Position numbers and translations under genes: made by a program
Shown: positions 39,802 through 48,462 of the stretch, one piece after another
Layout of the letters: each line of letters starts with the position of its first letter
How positions within the stretch are numbered: the stretch's first letter is position 1
Notes under the pieces: model-generated
The model's input: only the letters and a program-made list of their open reading frames with translations
Databases searched by the model: none
Told to the model about the DNA's origin: nothing
Source of the DNA: Acidimicrobiia bacterium
GTDB lineage: Bacteria > Actinomycetota > Acidimicrobiia > Spongiisociales > JAHEDJ01
Length of the DNA stretch: 64,000 nt
Reading direction: 5' to 3'
Assembly: GCA_035471805.1 (NCBI GenBank)
Contig: DATIPS010000007.1
Coordinates: 20,769-84,768 of the forward strand

Positions 39802-40164
39802 TCACCGAACCAGCACCCAACAGAAGCCAACGCCCTCACATCTACGGGTGACCCTATCGGCATCGGCTGACCCGGTAACCGAGCAGTTCGAACCAGTCAC
39901 CGCAGATATGGCATTGGGTCCGGTCGCCGTCAACTTGCCTTGTATGTCTCGGCCTCCTTTCCCTAGTTCCCGTTCCCATCGCCCCACCGTCGACCTGTCA
40001 CATTCCCGTCCGGCGAGTTCGGCCACCACATCAGCAACCTGTTGCTGGGAGATTCCGAGTGCGATGCGGTGCTGGCGTCGCAGAGGCGGCGGGGGTAGCC
40101 GCTCCGGGGCGGCAGGGTTGAGGAGTCGGTCCAGAAGCCGTGTCGGATTGGGTGTTCGTGCCAT
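39802..40164 (-). pseudogene. Truncated XRE-type helix-turn-helix gene (mobile-element remnant)
   Basis: A 120-residue frame has an N-terminal half carrying an HTH_3-like stretch (RIALGISQQQVADVV and DRSTVGRWEREL) after the MARTPNPTRLLDRLL lead. The second half (from about residue 70) has no motif and looks like out-of-frame or random sequence, so the gene is probably truncated. It lies beside the tRNA-Met, in a 675-bp stretch otherwise free of genes between the sigma gene and the tRNA. The stretch is consistent with the scar of an integrated element. No integrase or flanking direct repeat is visible. Confidence 0.45.
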
Positions 40165-40385
40165 GAGGGCAGTGTCCCAACCGACGCCCTATGCCCGCTA
40201 GCACTCATTGGAAAGTGATACGGCTACCTCATATAGGCGCCCAATCGGCGGTGTCCCGACTACTGTCCCAAGTAGCGTCGATCAGGCGATGAAACGCCAA
40301 CGACTGGCAGCGGAATGGGTGTTCAAGCCTGCGGGCGATGCACCACCACAAACAGAAACCCCCGTATCCACGGGGCAACTGTCGG

Positions 40386-40459
40386 TGGGCCCGGCAGGAC
40401 TTGAACCTGCAACCAACGGATTATGAGTCCGCTGCTCTGACCGATTGAGCTACGGGCCC
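40386..40459 (-). tRNA. tRNA-Met (anticodon CAT)
   Basis: A 74-nt cloverleaf on the minus strand shows acceptor GGGCCCG pairing with CGGGCCC, D-arm GCTC/GAGC and anticodon stem GCGGA/TCCGT. The loop is CTCATAA (anticodon CAT) and the T-arm is GCAGG TTCAAGT CCTGC. The CCA end is not encoded (ACCG follows). Elongator Met is the default reading. A lysidine-modified Ile2 tRNA also has CAT and cannot be excluded without a covariance model. Confidence 0.93.
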
Positions 40460-40501
40460 GACGGAGTGGATACTACGACAAGACCGGGGAACGAGCATCG
40501 C

Positions 40502-41356
40502 CTAGGGGCGGCGGAACGTTCCACCCGATCGAGCGACTGCGACATCACATGGAGCCGTGCCCAACACGGCTTCGGCAACCGTGCCGAGCAAAACCATCGA
40601 ATCCGCCGAGGCGCCGCGCGCTCCGACGACTACCAGGTCGGCACTCCGTCGTCGAACGATCTCCTGAATGGTCTCACCCGGAGGACCATCAATGACGAGG
40701 CTTCTCACCCTGCCGGCCCACTGATCAACGAAGTCGTCGAGTGCTTTCTGCGCGTCGATGAGACGCCGCCGCCGACTGGCCACGACGTCACCGTCGTCGA
40801 TTCCGGCGCCGGTGAGCATTGAGTCGAAACGAACGGGAAGGGAGTAGACCGCCGTCAACTCGGCCTCCGGGGCGAGCTCGAAGGCGAACTCGATCGCCAG
40901 GCGGGACTCTTGCGAGAAGTCGACTCCAACGAGGACACGCCGATAGGGCACCCTCGGCTGACGTCGAACCGCAACGACATGCGCCCTCGATTTCCTGGCC
41001 ACCCGGCGCGTCATCGGGCCGACCGACGACGGATCCAACGAGGAAGTCCCGACGACGACGAGGTCGGCGCTTCTCGCCGCCCGAGCAACGACCCGCGCAG
41101 GGGGACCAACCTGAATGCTGATGTCGATGGGGATGTCCGTTCGGTCTTGCAGCCATTCGAAGAGCCGTTCGGTCGATTCCCGTCTCAGCGAATGCATCGC
41201 TTTCAGTTCGACTTGATCGAAGAAGACACCGTTGAGCGGAGGGACGGCGTGCAGCAGTGTCAGGCCGGCGTCGTGCTCCTCTGCGATCAGCCGTGCCCGA
41301 TCCGCCACCCGACGCTGCAAGCCGGACAGATCGACAGCTGCGACGACCCGGCGCAA
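40502..41356 (-). CDS. Tandem-domain universal stress protein
   Basis: This 284-residue protein has two UspA domains. Domain 1 (1-140) starts RRVVAAVDLS and ends VVVGTSSLDPSSVGPM; domain 2 (about 143-284) starts RVLVGVDFSQES and has VVVGARGASADSMVLLG. The ATP-binding G-x2-G-x9-G-S/T pattern is degenerate in both. It is divergent from a second Usp gene and is likely a cytoplasmic stress or dormancy factor, as in mycobacteria. Confidence 0.88.
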   Translation of the reverse strand: MRRVVAAVDLSGLQRRVADRARLIAEEHDAGLTLLHAVPPLNGVFFDQVELKAMHSLRRESTERLFEWLQDRTDIPIDISIQVGPPARVVARAARSADLVVVGTSSLDPSSVGPMTRRVARKSRAHVVAVRRQPRVPYRRVLVGVDFSQESRLAIEFAFELAPEAELTAVYSLPVRFDSMLTGAGIDDGDVVASRRRRLIDAQKALDDFVDQWAGRVRSLVIDGPPGETIQEIVRRRSADLVVVGARGASADSMVLLGTVAEAVLGTAPCDVAVARSGGTFRRP

Positions 41357-41443
41357 TTTTTCCTCCGCTCGATGTAGGCGCCGACTCTACTGATTCTCCC
41401 ATGCCCACAGACCTCCTGGTACCTTGGAGCCCCGGAGGGATAC

Positions 41444-41920
41444 ATGACAGCCGACAACAACCGGCCGGTGCTGGTGCCGGTGGACTTCTCGGCCCCATCG
41501 GCAGAGGCTCTGGTTTGGGCCGGCAACTGGTCCGCCGGCCCCGGCTACCCACTCATCGTCCTACACGTCATCCATGACGTTGCGCCGGGCGCATACGTGA
41601 AAACCGACCACGGTCACTTCGATCGCTACGAAGCGGCGGCAACAGAAATGATGGAGCACTTCATAGAGAAGAACGCAACCCGGCAGCCTGCGGTGGCGTC
41701 GGCCGAGCGTCTGCTGGTCGAAGGCCTGCCGGTGACCCGCATTCTGGAGATCGCCGAAACCAGGGAAGTCCAGCACATCGTGATGGGGAGCCAGGGCCGC
41801 ACCGGTCTGTCCCGCCTGATGCTCGGATCCAAAGCAGAACGTATCGTCCAGCTCGCTCCGATACCGGTGACGATCGTCAAGGGACCTCCGGCGGAGCCGG
41901 AGAGAGCATCCGAGAAGTGA
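41444..41920 (+). CDS. Universal stress protein (single UspA domain)
   Basis: This 158-residue UspA protein starts RPVLVPVDFSAPSAEAL. It retains the canonical ATP-binding loop IVMGSQGRTGLSRLMLGSKAE. Its TGA overlaps the GTG of the Na/Pi-cotransporter-like gene (GTGA), so the pair is co-translated and Usp may modulate that transporter (inference). SD GGAGGG before the ATG. Confidence 0.9.
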   Translation: MTADNNRPVLVPVDFSAPSAEALVWAGNWSAGPGYPLIVLHVIHDVAPGAYVKTDHGHFDRYEAAATEMMEHFIEKNATRQPAVASAERLLVEGLPVTRILEIAETREVQHIVMGSQGRTGLSRLMLGSKAERIVQLAPIPVTIVKGPPAEPERASEK

Positions 41921-43650
41921 TAGCTTCGCTGCACCATCCGGGCCACACACTGGCGGCCGTTCAGGCTACTTCCGACGACCTGGCGGTCGGAACCTTGCTC
42001 ATCGGCCTCCTCGGCGGCCTCGCCCTATTCCTGTTCGGCATGGAGCAAATGGCTAGTTCCCTCAAAGCGGTGGCCGGCGAACGCATGAAATCGACTCTCG
42101 CCCGCCTTACCGACAACCGGGTAATGGGAGTGCTCACGGGAGCAGGAGTCACCGCGGTCATCCAGTCATCTTCGGTGACGACCGTGCTGATCGTCGGCTT
42201 CATCTCGGCCGGGCTGATGTCATTCACGCAGTCCATCGGCGTGATCCTCGGTGCAGACATCGGCACAACGATCACCGCGCAGATCATTGCCTTCAAGGTG
42301 ACGAAGTATGCCCTGGCACTCGTTGCCGCCGGATTCGCCGCGCTCTTCTTCGCCAAGAAAGAGCGGTACCGCCTTCAAGGCGGGCTCGTAATGGGACTGG
42401 GCCTGGTGTTCTTCGGAATGAGCGTCATGGGTGAGGCAATGGAGCCCCTGCGGTCCTACGAACCGTTTCTGGACTTGATGGCGAACATGGAGAACCCGTT
42501 GCTGGGCATTCTCGTAGCAGCCCTGTTCACGGCGCTGATCCAGTCGTCCTCGGCGACGATCGGCATCATCATCGTGATGGCCGGCCAAGGTCTGGTGTCA
42601 TTGCCGGCCGGCATCGCACTTCTCTTGGGAGCGAACATCGGCACAACGATCACCGCCGTCCTCGCCTCGATCGGACGGCCGCGCGAGGCACTCCGGTCGG
42701 CAGTTGCCCACGTTCTCTTCAAAGTGGTCGGGGTCATGATCTGGGTGTTCATAATCGATCAACTGGCGTCGCTTTCGAGCTCGATCTCTCCCACTGCCGC
42801 CGGCCTGACCGGCCTCGAGAAAGCTGCGGCCGAGACACCCCGACAGATCGCCAACGCCCACACGATCTTCAACGCCATCAACACACTGTTGTTCCTTCCG
42901 TTCGCCACCCAGTTCGCCCGCCTCATCGAAAGGTTCGTTCCCGACCGGCCGGTAGAAGAAGAGGCGGTCATTCGCGCCAAGTACCTGACTGCCGACCTGA
43001 TCGACACACCGACACTCGCTCTCGATCGGGCCCGACTCGAGATCCTCCACATGGGCAATCGGGTAAGGGACATGTACGCAATGAACCTTCCGGCCATGCT
43101 CTCCGGATCGAACTCAGATCTGGATGAAGTCGAAGCCGCCGACGACGCAGTCGATGCTCTTCACGGCCAGATAATCCAGTACCTCGGTGTGATCAGCAAG
43201 ACGACGCTCACGAACCGGGAAACCGATGAACTCCTGCGCCTGATGGAGGCAACCAACGACATCGAGAACATCGGGGACATCATCGAGACCAATCTCGTGC
43301 AGCTCGGACGGGAGAGAATCGGCGAACAGATACTCATCAGCGAAGCAACCGTGCAGGTCATAACCGAATACCACGAAACGGTCGGCAGGGCGCTCGACGC
43401 CGCACTCCAGGCAGTCGCGCAGCAGTCAATCGAAGCAGGCCACCGAGTGATCGCGATGAAAAAGGAGATCAACCGGCTCAGCGACTCGGCGGCCATTCAC
43501 CAGGCCAGGCGCCTTGTGGCCGAAGAGCCGAATCGGCTCCCTGCCTACAAGATCGAGATGGACATCCTCGCCAACCTCAAACGGATCTACTACTTCACCA
43601 AACGTCTGGCCCGGGTCGTCGTATCAGCGGAGGAATCCCGGGCGGAATAG
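41917..43650 (+). CDS. Na/Pi-cotransporter family protein with PhoU-like tail
   Basis: This 577-residue membrane protein has two Na_Pi_cotrans repeats, each with the QSSS signature (VIQSSSVTTVLI at about 86 and LIQSSSATIGII at about 208) and GADIGTTITA / GANIGTTITA turns. A cytosolic PhoU-like helical domain follows from about residue 355. It is predicted to move phosphate (or another anion) with Na+. The GTG start overlaps the Usp stop. An upstream in-frame alternative is not needed. Confidence 0.9.
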   Translation: MIASLHHPGHTLAAVQATSDDLAVGTLLIGLLGGLALFLFGMEQMASSLKAVAGERMKSTLARLTDNRVMGVLTGAGVTAVIQSSSVTTVLIVGFISAGLMSFTQSIGVILGADIGTTITAQIIAFKVTKYALALVAAGFAALFFAKKERYRLQGGLVMGLGLVFFGMSVMGEAMEPLRSYEPFLDLMANMENPLLGILVAALFTALIQSSSATIGIIIVMAGQGLVSLPAGIALLLGANIGTTITAVLASIGRPREALRSAVAHVLFKVVGVMIWVFIIDQLASLSSSISPTAAGLTGLEKAAAETPRQIANAHTIFNAINTLLFLPFATQFARLIERFVPDRPVEEEAVIRAKYLTADLIDTPTLALDRARLEILHMGNRVRDMYAMNLPAMLSGSNSDLDEVEAADDAVDALHGQIIQYLGVISKTTLTNRETDELLRLMEATNDIENIGDIIETNLVQLGRERIGEQILISEATVQVITEYHETVGRALDAALQAVAQQSIEAGHRVIAMKKEINRLSDSAAIHQARRLVAEEPNRLPAYKIEMDILANLKRIYYFTKRLARVVVSAEESRAE

Positions 43651-43865
43651 GAGAGAGACCGCCGAAGCGGCCCCTCATCCTTCCCTTTCGCCCCAAATCC
43701 TCTGCTCCCCCGTCGGTCGGCGCACTGGCCGACAACTCCCTTGCTTATTTCACGAACGACCCGGCCGGTAAAGAGGCGAAATACCCATTCGCGGCGAAAT
43801 GGCACGAACCTGGGCTACACCGACCTCTCAATATCGTCAGAATGGTCCGACGCGAGGAGGGTGCT

Positions 43866-44972
43866 TTGCCCGGGATGGTCTTGCTCGGAATCATCTTCAT
43901 CGGTTTTCCCGCGCTCGCCCGCTGGGGTGCCGCTCGCTGGCGCCCACTCGAGTGGTTGAGTCCCATCGTGATGGCCTATCTGATCGGCATCGCGATCGGC
44001 AATCTCTTCGAGGTCGACACAGACTTCTCAACGAGCGTCAGCGAGGCAATGGTTCTCCTGGCGATCCCGCTGCTGCTCTTCTCGACCGACGTTCGCAACT
44101 GGCTGCGGATTGCCCGCCCGGCGATGATCTCATTTGGATTGGCGGCTGCTTCGGTGATGGCCGTCTCAGGTGTCGCCGCCTACCTCTTGGCCGACGGCCA
44201 TGCCGAAACGTGGAAGATGGCGGGCATGACCGTAGGCGTCTACACGGGCGGCACCCCGAACATGAGCGCGATCGGGGTGGCGGTCGAAGTGACCGATGAA
44301 ACGTTTGTGCTGATGAACGGGGCCGACGTGGTCCTGTCCGCCGTATACCTGCTGTTTCTGATGACGGTTGCCCGCCGGGTACTGAGCCGCTTCCTCCCGG
44401 CCTTCGATGGTTCGGATGTGAGCGGTCGCGAAGTTGAAGACAGATCCGGCTTCGGCATCCGCGAAGTCTCGATCTCCCTCGGTCTGGCGGTAGTCATCGG
44501 AGGCATCGTGGCGGGTCTGGTGGCGGTCGTTTCCGGGGAACTTCCCGTCGCCCCTGTGATTCTCGGGATCACGACACTCGGTTTGGCGGCTTCTTTCGTA
44601 CCTCGGATCCGGTCACTGCCCGGAACCTACGAGACCGGGGAGTACCTGCTCCTCGTATTTGCCGTGGCGATCGGGACGCTGGCGGATGTGCGCGAACTCG
44701 CAGGGTCGTTCTCGGATGTCTTCGTGTTCGTCGCCATCGTCCTCGTCGCTTCGATCTTGTTGCACTATCTGCTGGCCCGCTTGTTCCGCATCGACACAGA
44801 TACGGTGCTCATAACCTCGACGGCCGCCGTATTCGGCCCGGCCTTCGTCGGCCCGGTCGCCGCCGCTATCGGAAATCGGGCCGTGATCGTGTCCGGCCTG
44901 GCTGCGGGCGTGATGGGGTACGCGATAGGCAACTACGCAGGCCTCGCCGTGGCATACCTCCTCCAACCCTGA
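43866..44972 (+). CDS. DUF819 family multi-helix membrane protein
   Basis: This 368-residue integral membrane protein has about ten helices and a glycine-rich re-entrant-like motif VGVYTGGTPNMSAIGVAV, characteristic of the DUF819/YjcL family. A second half ends GPAFVGPVAAAIGN. The function is unknown; the fold resembles secondary anion transporters. I start at TTG 43866 with GAGGAGG 5 bp upstream; the ATGs at 43842 and 43875 are alternatives. It is followed by the duplicated hairpin. Confidence 0.8.
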   Translation: MPGMVLLGIIFIGFPALARWGAARWRPLEWLSPIVMAYLIGIAIGNLFEVDTDFSTSVSEAMVLLAIPLLLFSTDVRNWLRIARPAMISFGLAAASVMAVSGVAAYLLADGHAETWKMAGMTVGVYTGGTPNMSAIGVAVEVTDETFVLMNGADVVLSAVYLLFLMTVARRVLSRFLPAFDGSDVSGREVEDRSGFGIREVSISLGLAVVIGGIVAGLVAVVSGELPVAPVILGITTLGLAASFVPRIRSLPGTYETGEYLLLVFAVAIGTLADVRELAGSFSDVFVFVAIVLVASILLHYLLARLFRIDTDTVLITSTAAVFGPAFVGPVAAAIGNRAVIVSGLAAGVMGYAIGNYAGLAVAYLLQP

Positions 44973-44975
44973 GGT

Positions 44976-45085
44976 TTTCTCAGCAATACTGGTGCGCGAG
45001 GACAACCTCAGTATTGCTGAGAAAGTGAGTGGGGTTTTCTCAGCAATACTGGTGCGCGAGGACAACCTCAGTATTGCTGAGAAAA
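44976..45085. terminator. Tandemly duplicated 60-bp hairpin unit at a convergent gene end
   Basis: Two copies of a 60-bp unit (44973-45032 and 45033-45092) differ at one base (45025 G versus 45085 A). Each contains the inverted repeat TTTCTCAGCAATACTG / CAGTATTGCTGAGAAA (44976-44991 with 45009-45024; 45036-45051 with 45069-45084) around a 17-nt loop. It lies between the DUF819 gene and the convergent PLP decarboxylase. In copy 1 a competing pair CTGAGGTT (44969-44976) / AACCTCAG (45004-45011) is also possible. Confidence 0.8.
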
Positions 45086-45093
45086 TGAGTGGA

Positions 45094-46416
45094 TCAGGTC
45101 GAGTACAGGCCGTCCAGCATCTGCAACACCACCTCGTCCACCATCGTGGGATCCGGGAGCGTCGTCATCATCCCGTACAAAGCGGCCTGCCCCTTCTGCG
45201 ACGCAGCCGGATTGCCACGCACATGATCGACGGCCGCTTCCAGGTCGGCCAGAAACTGATCCGCCACTTCGCCGTGTGCCGGCGACGTCACCATCACATG
45301 CAGCGAAGCCGGGGCCACTTGCCGGTCCATGTGCCAGCCCATGCTCTCCAGCGAATCCCCGACCGCGTAGATGTCCACGTCGTCCGAGTCAGATTCGAAA
45401 GCGAATACGCTGGCCGGCGGGTTGCCGAGCACCCGCAACCCGTCGATCGCGACGACACCGTCGATCAACCGCCGGGCGGCCGTCATTATCTCCTCCGCGA
45501 TGGCCAGGTAGCCGTCCTCCCCCATCGAACGCAACGCCGCCCAGGCGGCGGCAATGGCCCCGCCCGGCCTCGTCCCTGCCATCGACGGCGAGGCATAGAT
45601 CCCACCCGGCCAACCCGTCGTCACGTGGAACTGATAACGGCGGAGCGCGGCGGTCCGGTAGAGCACAGTCGATGCCCCCTTGGCCGCATACCCGTATTTG
45701 TGCACGTCTGCCGACATCGACGTCACACCCGGCACCCGGAAGTCAAAAGGTGGGATCGGATACCCGAGACGTTCGACCCACGGAAGCAGGAAGCCACCCA
45801 GGCATCCGTCCACATGCATTCCGATACCGGTCTCCGCCGCCAGAGCACCGAGATCCTCGATTGGATCGATCATGCCGTGCGGATAGTTGGGTGCCGACCC
45901 GACCAGGAGCACCGTCTCAGGTGTGATGGCGTCTCGCATGGCGGCCACGTCGGCTCGCAGATCGTCTGCCACCTCGATCCAGACCGGCTCGACGCCGAAG
46001 TAGTGGCCTGCCTTCCCGAAGGCAGCATGCGCGGTGCGGGGCAGAATCATGTTCGGTTTATCAATACCGAGAACCGCTCGGCCCCAGTCCCGGTAGGTCT
46101 TCACGGCCATCAGGAGGCTCTCGGTACCACCCGACGTCATGGTTCCCGCAACGGCCGGATCCCCGTTGAGCAAGGTGGCGGTCATACTCACAACCTCGGC
46201 CTCGAGCCTGCGCAGCGAGGGAAAGGCGATCGGATTCAGTCCGTTCTCCGAGAAGAGCATGCCGTAGGCGTCTTTGAGGAGCTGCGTGTGCTCTTCCGAG
46301 GCGTGATAGACGAGACTCCAGGTGTGCCCAGACTTCCAGTCGGCGTCCTCGACCTGCAAAGCCCGAATGTCTTCGAGAACCTGCTCGCTGCCGATGCCGT
46401 GCTCGGGTATCCGCAT
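45094..46416 (-). CDS. Group II PLP-dependent decarboxylase / sphingosine-phosphate-lyase-like enzyme
   Basis: This 440-residue fold-type I PLP enzyme has TSGGTESLLMAVKTYR, MHVDGCLGGFLLPW and the Schiff-base Lys in SADVHKYGYAAKG. The sequence pattern is that of the glutamate decarboxylase/sphingosine-1-phosphate lyase group. Decarboxylation or C-C cleavage of an amino substrate is expected. It is 172 bp downstream of the TetR gene in the same direction and may belong to that regulon. The amine-locus context is consistent with, but does not prove, an amino-acid decarboxylase. Confidence 0.85.
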   Translation of the reverse strand: MRIPEHGIGSEQVLEDIRALQVEDADWKSGHTWSLVYHASEEHTQLLKDAYGMLFSENGLNPIAFPSLRRLEAEVVSMTATLLNGDPAVAGTMTSGGTESLLMAVKTYRDWGRAVLGIDKPNMILPRTAHAAFGKAGHYFGVEPVWIEVADDLRADVAAMRDAITPETVLLVGSAPNYPHGMIDPIEDLGALAAETGIGMHVDGCLGGFLLPWVERLGYPIPPFDFRVPGVTSMSADVHKYGYAAKGASTVLYRTAALRRYQFHVTTGWPGGIYASPSMAGTRPGGAIAAAWAALRSMGEDGYLAIAEEIMTAARRLIDGVVAIDGLRVLGNPPASVFAFESDSDDVDIYAVGDSLESMGWHMDRQVAPASLHVMVTSPAHGEVADQFLADLEAAVDHVRGNPAASQKGQAALYGMMTTLPDPTMVDEVVLQMLDGLYST

Positions 46417-46588
46417 TTCACTCCTTCCGCGGGCGCGACGTTAGCCGACGGCCGAGAACCGAACGCCGCACGCATCCGGGCTTTCGCGCCCGGCCGGAGG
46501 CAACCGGTCCGCGGCCGGTGAAACGGAGATGACCCGCCGCGGGCCCGGTGCAGTCACCGATCGGACGTCCGCTCTCTCACGGTTTGTG

Positions 46589-47242
46589 TCATGGGTTCGG
46601 ATCATTCGAGGCCTTGGTGACCGGGCCGGCGGCCCGAATCTCCTCCAGCTGGGAAGCATCCCGCAGCAGAGCACGCAGGATGAACGATGCCAGCTGATCT
46701 GCAATCACATCTGCGTCGGGAACCGGCCGGCCGGCGGTGTCGGCAATATCGCCCCGAAGAATCCAGACGACGGCCTTTTCAGCCAGGTCGGCATCCACGC
46801 TGACGAACTCCCCGGAGTCGATGGCCTGCTCGATCATCGAACGGCGCGCAGCGACCAGGGCATCGCGATTGGTCATCTTGTCTGCAAAGATCGGATCATC
46901 GACGATCAGTTCGACCGCGGTCAGGTCGTAGGCACAACGACAGATGAAGGCGATGTCCCACACGAGGTAGCGGTAGAGGCGCAGCGCCGCCGAACCCGTG
47001 CCGGCCGCCTGGCGGGCGGCAACGATGGAAGACTCACCATGGTCGATATCGATGAGCTCGGCCATGATGTCACGCTTGGACGGGAAGTGATGGAACAGGG
47101 AGGGCTGACGAATCTCGACGGCCTCGGCGATCTCACGGGTCGAGGTACCGTGGTAGCCCTTCCTGGCGAAGAGCCTCGAGGCCTCGCGCAATATCCGTTC
47201 GCGGGTCGGCACGTCTTCTTCGTGTGGTTCCGGTGCGGTCAT
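46589..47242 (-). CDS. TetR-family regulator of the amine locus
   Basis: This 217-residue TetR protein has an HTH at about 14-60 (TRERILREASRLFARKGYHG, IRQPSLFHHFPSKRD) and an effector domain with a Cys pair (FICRCAYD). The start is the ATG at 47242; the SD AGGGGTG lies inside the palindrome at 47249-47266. Autoregulation is therefore likely. The same palindrome lies in the divergent promoter at 57704-57721, so it probably controls the aminotransferase and amidinotransferase operons too. Confidence 0.9.
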   Translation of the reverse strand: MTAPEPHEEDVPTRERILREASRLFARKGYHGTSTREIAEAVEIRQPSLFHHFPSKRDIMAELIDIDHGESSIVAARQAAGTGSAALRLYRYLVWDIAFICRCAYDLTAVELIVDDPIFADKMTNRDALVAARRSMIEQAIDSGEFVSVDADLAEKAVVWILRGDIADTAGRPVPDADVIADQLASFILRALLRDASQLEEIRAAGPVTKASNDPNP

Positions 47243-47248
47243 CGTCAC

Positions 47249-47266
47249 CCCTATCAATCGATAGGG
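47249..47266 (-). promoter_or_regulatory. Predicted operator 1 of the amine-locus TetR
   Basis: CCCTATC (47249-47255) and GATAGGG (47260-47266) flank AATC. It differs from a perfect palindrome at one base. It begins 6 bp before the TetR start and includes its SD. Upstream on the minus strand, TTGGCT and TACCCT with 18-bp spacing could be the promoter boxes. The 16-bp core differs from operator 2 at a single base. Confidence 0.7.
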
Positions 47267-47303
47267 TACCTTCGTCGGCCCACCAAAGCCAACACACCGG
47301 GCT

Positions 47304-48287
47304 CTATGAGCTGATACCGGCCGCTCGTTCGGCGAGTCCGTTGAGGATCTCCAGCACGATTCGATTGGCCAGCAGCGCCGTGATCGCTCCGGGCCCGTCG
47401 TAGGGTGGGGATACTTCGACTATGTCCGCTCCCAGGACATTCAGCTCGCGCGACATTCGACGAACCGTATCCAAGATCTGGCGCGAGGTGAGGCCCCCGG
47501 GCTCCGGGGTACCGGTACCGGGCGCCATTCCGGGATCGACGACGTCTATGTCGATCGAGAGAAACACGCCGGTAGCGTCGGCACCTGCGTAAGCGACCGC
47601 CTCTTCAACTACCGGACCGAGTCCCCGCTCCTCGATCTGGGACATCATGTAGCCGCGCATACCCTGGTCCTTCATCCAGGCAACGGTCTCCGGGCCGGGC
47701 CAGTATCCGCGCAACCCGATCTGGACAAACCGGTTCCCCGGCACGGCTCCCGACTCAACGAGTCTTCTCATCGGAGTGCCGTGCCCGTAGAGCGCTCCGT
47801 ATCCGGTGGTTTCCCCGGTGTCGGCGTGGGCATCGAAGTGCACGAGGGCAACTTCACCGAACCCGTGCACACGGGCGACACCGGTGGCGTTGGCGTAGGT
47901 GATCGTGTGGTCACCCCCGAGCACGATGGGAATAGAACCGGCCGCGCTGATCTGTCCAACCGTGTCTGCAATGCGCTCCAGATCGCCTTCGATGTCACCG
48001 GGGTGCAGTTCGATGTCCCCGATATCCACGACACCTTCGAGAGCATTCAGACCGGTCGGCAAGTGCGGCCGGTAGGCGTCGGCTCCGAAGTAGTCGCTCT
48101 CACGAATGGCCTTGGGCCCGAACCGCGTCCCGGCACGGTAGGACGTTCCCCAATCGAACGGCGCCCCGACGATGACGGCCCGCGCTCCTCGAAGGTCGCC
48201 GAGCCTCGTAGCCGGAACGCCGGCAAACGAAGACGTCGCCGCGAATGCGTGAGTTCGTGCCGATTCGAAAGGTGTGCCTGCGTTCAT
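47304..48287 (-). CDS. Ureohydrolase (agmatinase/guanidino-hydrolase family)
   Basis: This 327-residue protein of the arginase superfamily has all the Mn-binding blocks: LGGDHTITYAN, LVHFDAHADTGE and SIDIDVVDPGMAPGTGTPEPGG. The last block, ending in the PGTGTPEPGG turn, is typical of agmatinase/guanidinobutyrase-type members rather than arginase. It hydrolyses a guanidino compound to urea and an amine. The start is ATG 48287 with GGAGGT upstream. It is divergent from the PotDBCA-type importer. The exact guanidino substrate is open (agmatine, guanidinobutyrate, guanidinopropionate). Confidence 0.92.
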   Translation of the reverse strand: MNAGTPFESARTHAFAATSSFAGVPATRLGDLRGARAVIVGAPFDWGTSYRAGTRFGPKAIRESDYFGADAYRPHLPTGLNALEGVVDIGDIELHPGDIEGDLERIADTVGQISAAGSIPIVLGGDHTITYANATGVARVHGFGEVALVHFDAHADTGETTGYGALYGHGTPMRRLVESGAVPGNRFVQIGLRGYWPGPETVAWMKDQGMRGYMMSQIEERGLGPVVEEAVAYAGADATGVFLSIDIDVVDPGMAPGTGTPEPGGLTSRQILDTVRRMSRELNVLGADIVEVSPPYDGPGAITALLANRIVLEILNGLAERAAGISS

Positions 48288-48416
48288 CTCTTGACCTCCA
48301 ACCTGTGCGGCCGAACGATACCCGCACGGCGGCACCGTCACCGGCCGTCGAATCCGCCAGCCGGAAACTGCCTTCGAAGCTCGGGCCGGGGCGAACCGAC
48401 CGTTGCGCTAACCTCT

Positions 48417-48444
48417 TTGACGACAGAACCGGATCTGGTTTTAG
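48417..48444 (+). promoter_or_regulatory. Possible promoter of the importer operon
   Basis: TTGACG (48417-48422) is followed by 16 bp and TTTTAG (48439-48444), 19 bp before the ATG at 48463, with the SD GGGAGGAAG between. The -35 is good and the -10 is poor. No copy of the TetR palindrome is seen here. Confidence 0.35.
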
Positions 48445-48462
48445 CTTCCACGGGAGGAAGAG

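Noticed and set aside
40208..40426. 72-residue frame ending GPAGLEPATNGL
   Set aside because: Its tail is the antisense of the tRNA-Met gene and the rest has no motif; kept only as a hint of a former integrase end.
44992..46521. 509-residue frame opposite the PLP decarboxylase that begins inside the duplicated hairpin
   Set aside because: The repeated REDNLSIAEK peptide is just the hairpin duplication translated; the rest is His/Arg-rich antisense of a clear PLP enzyme.
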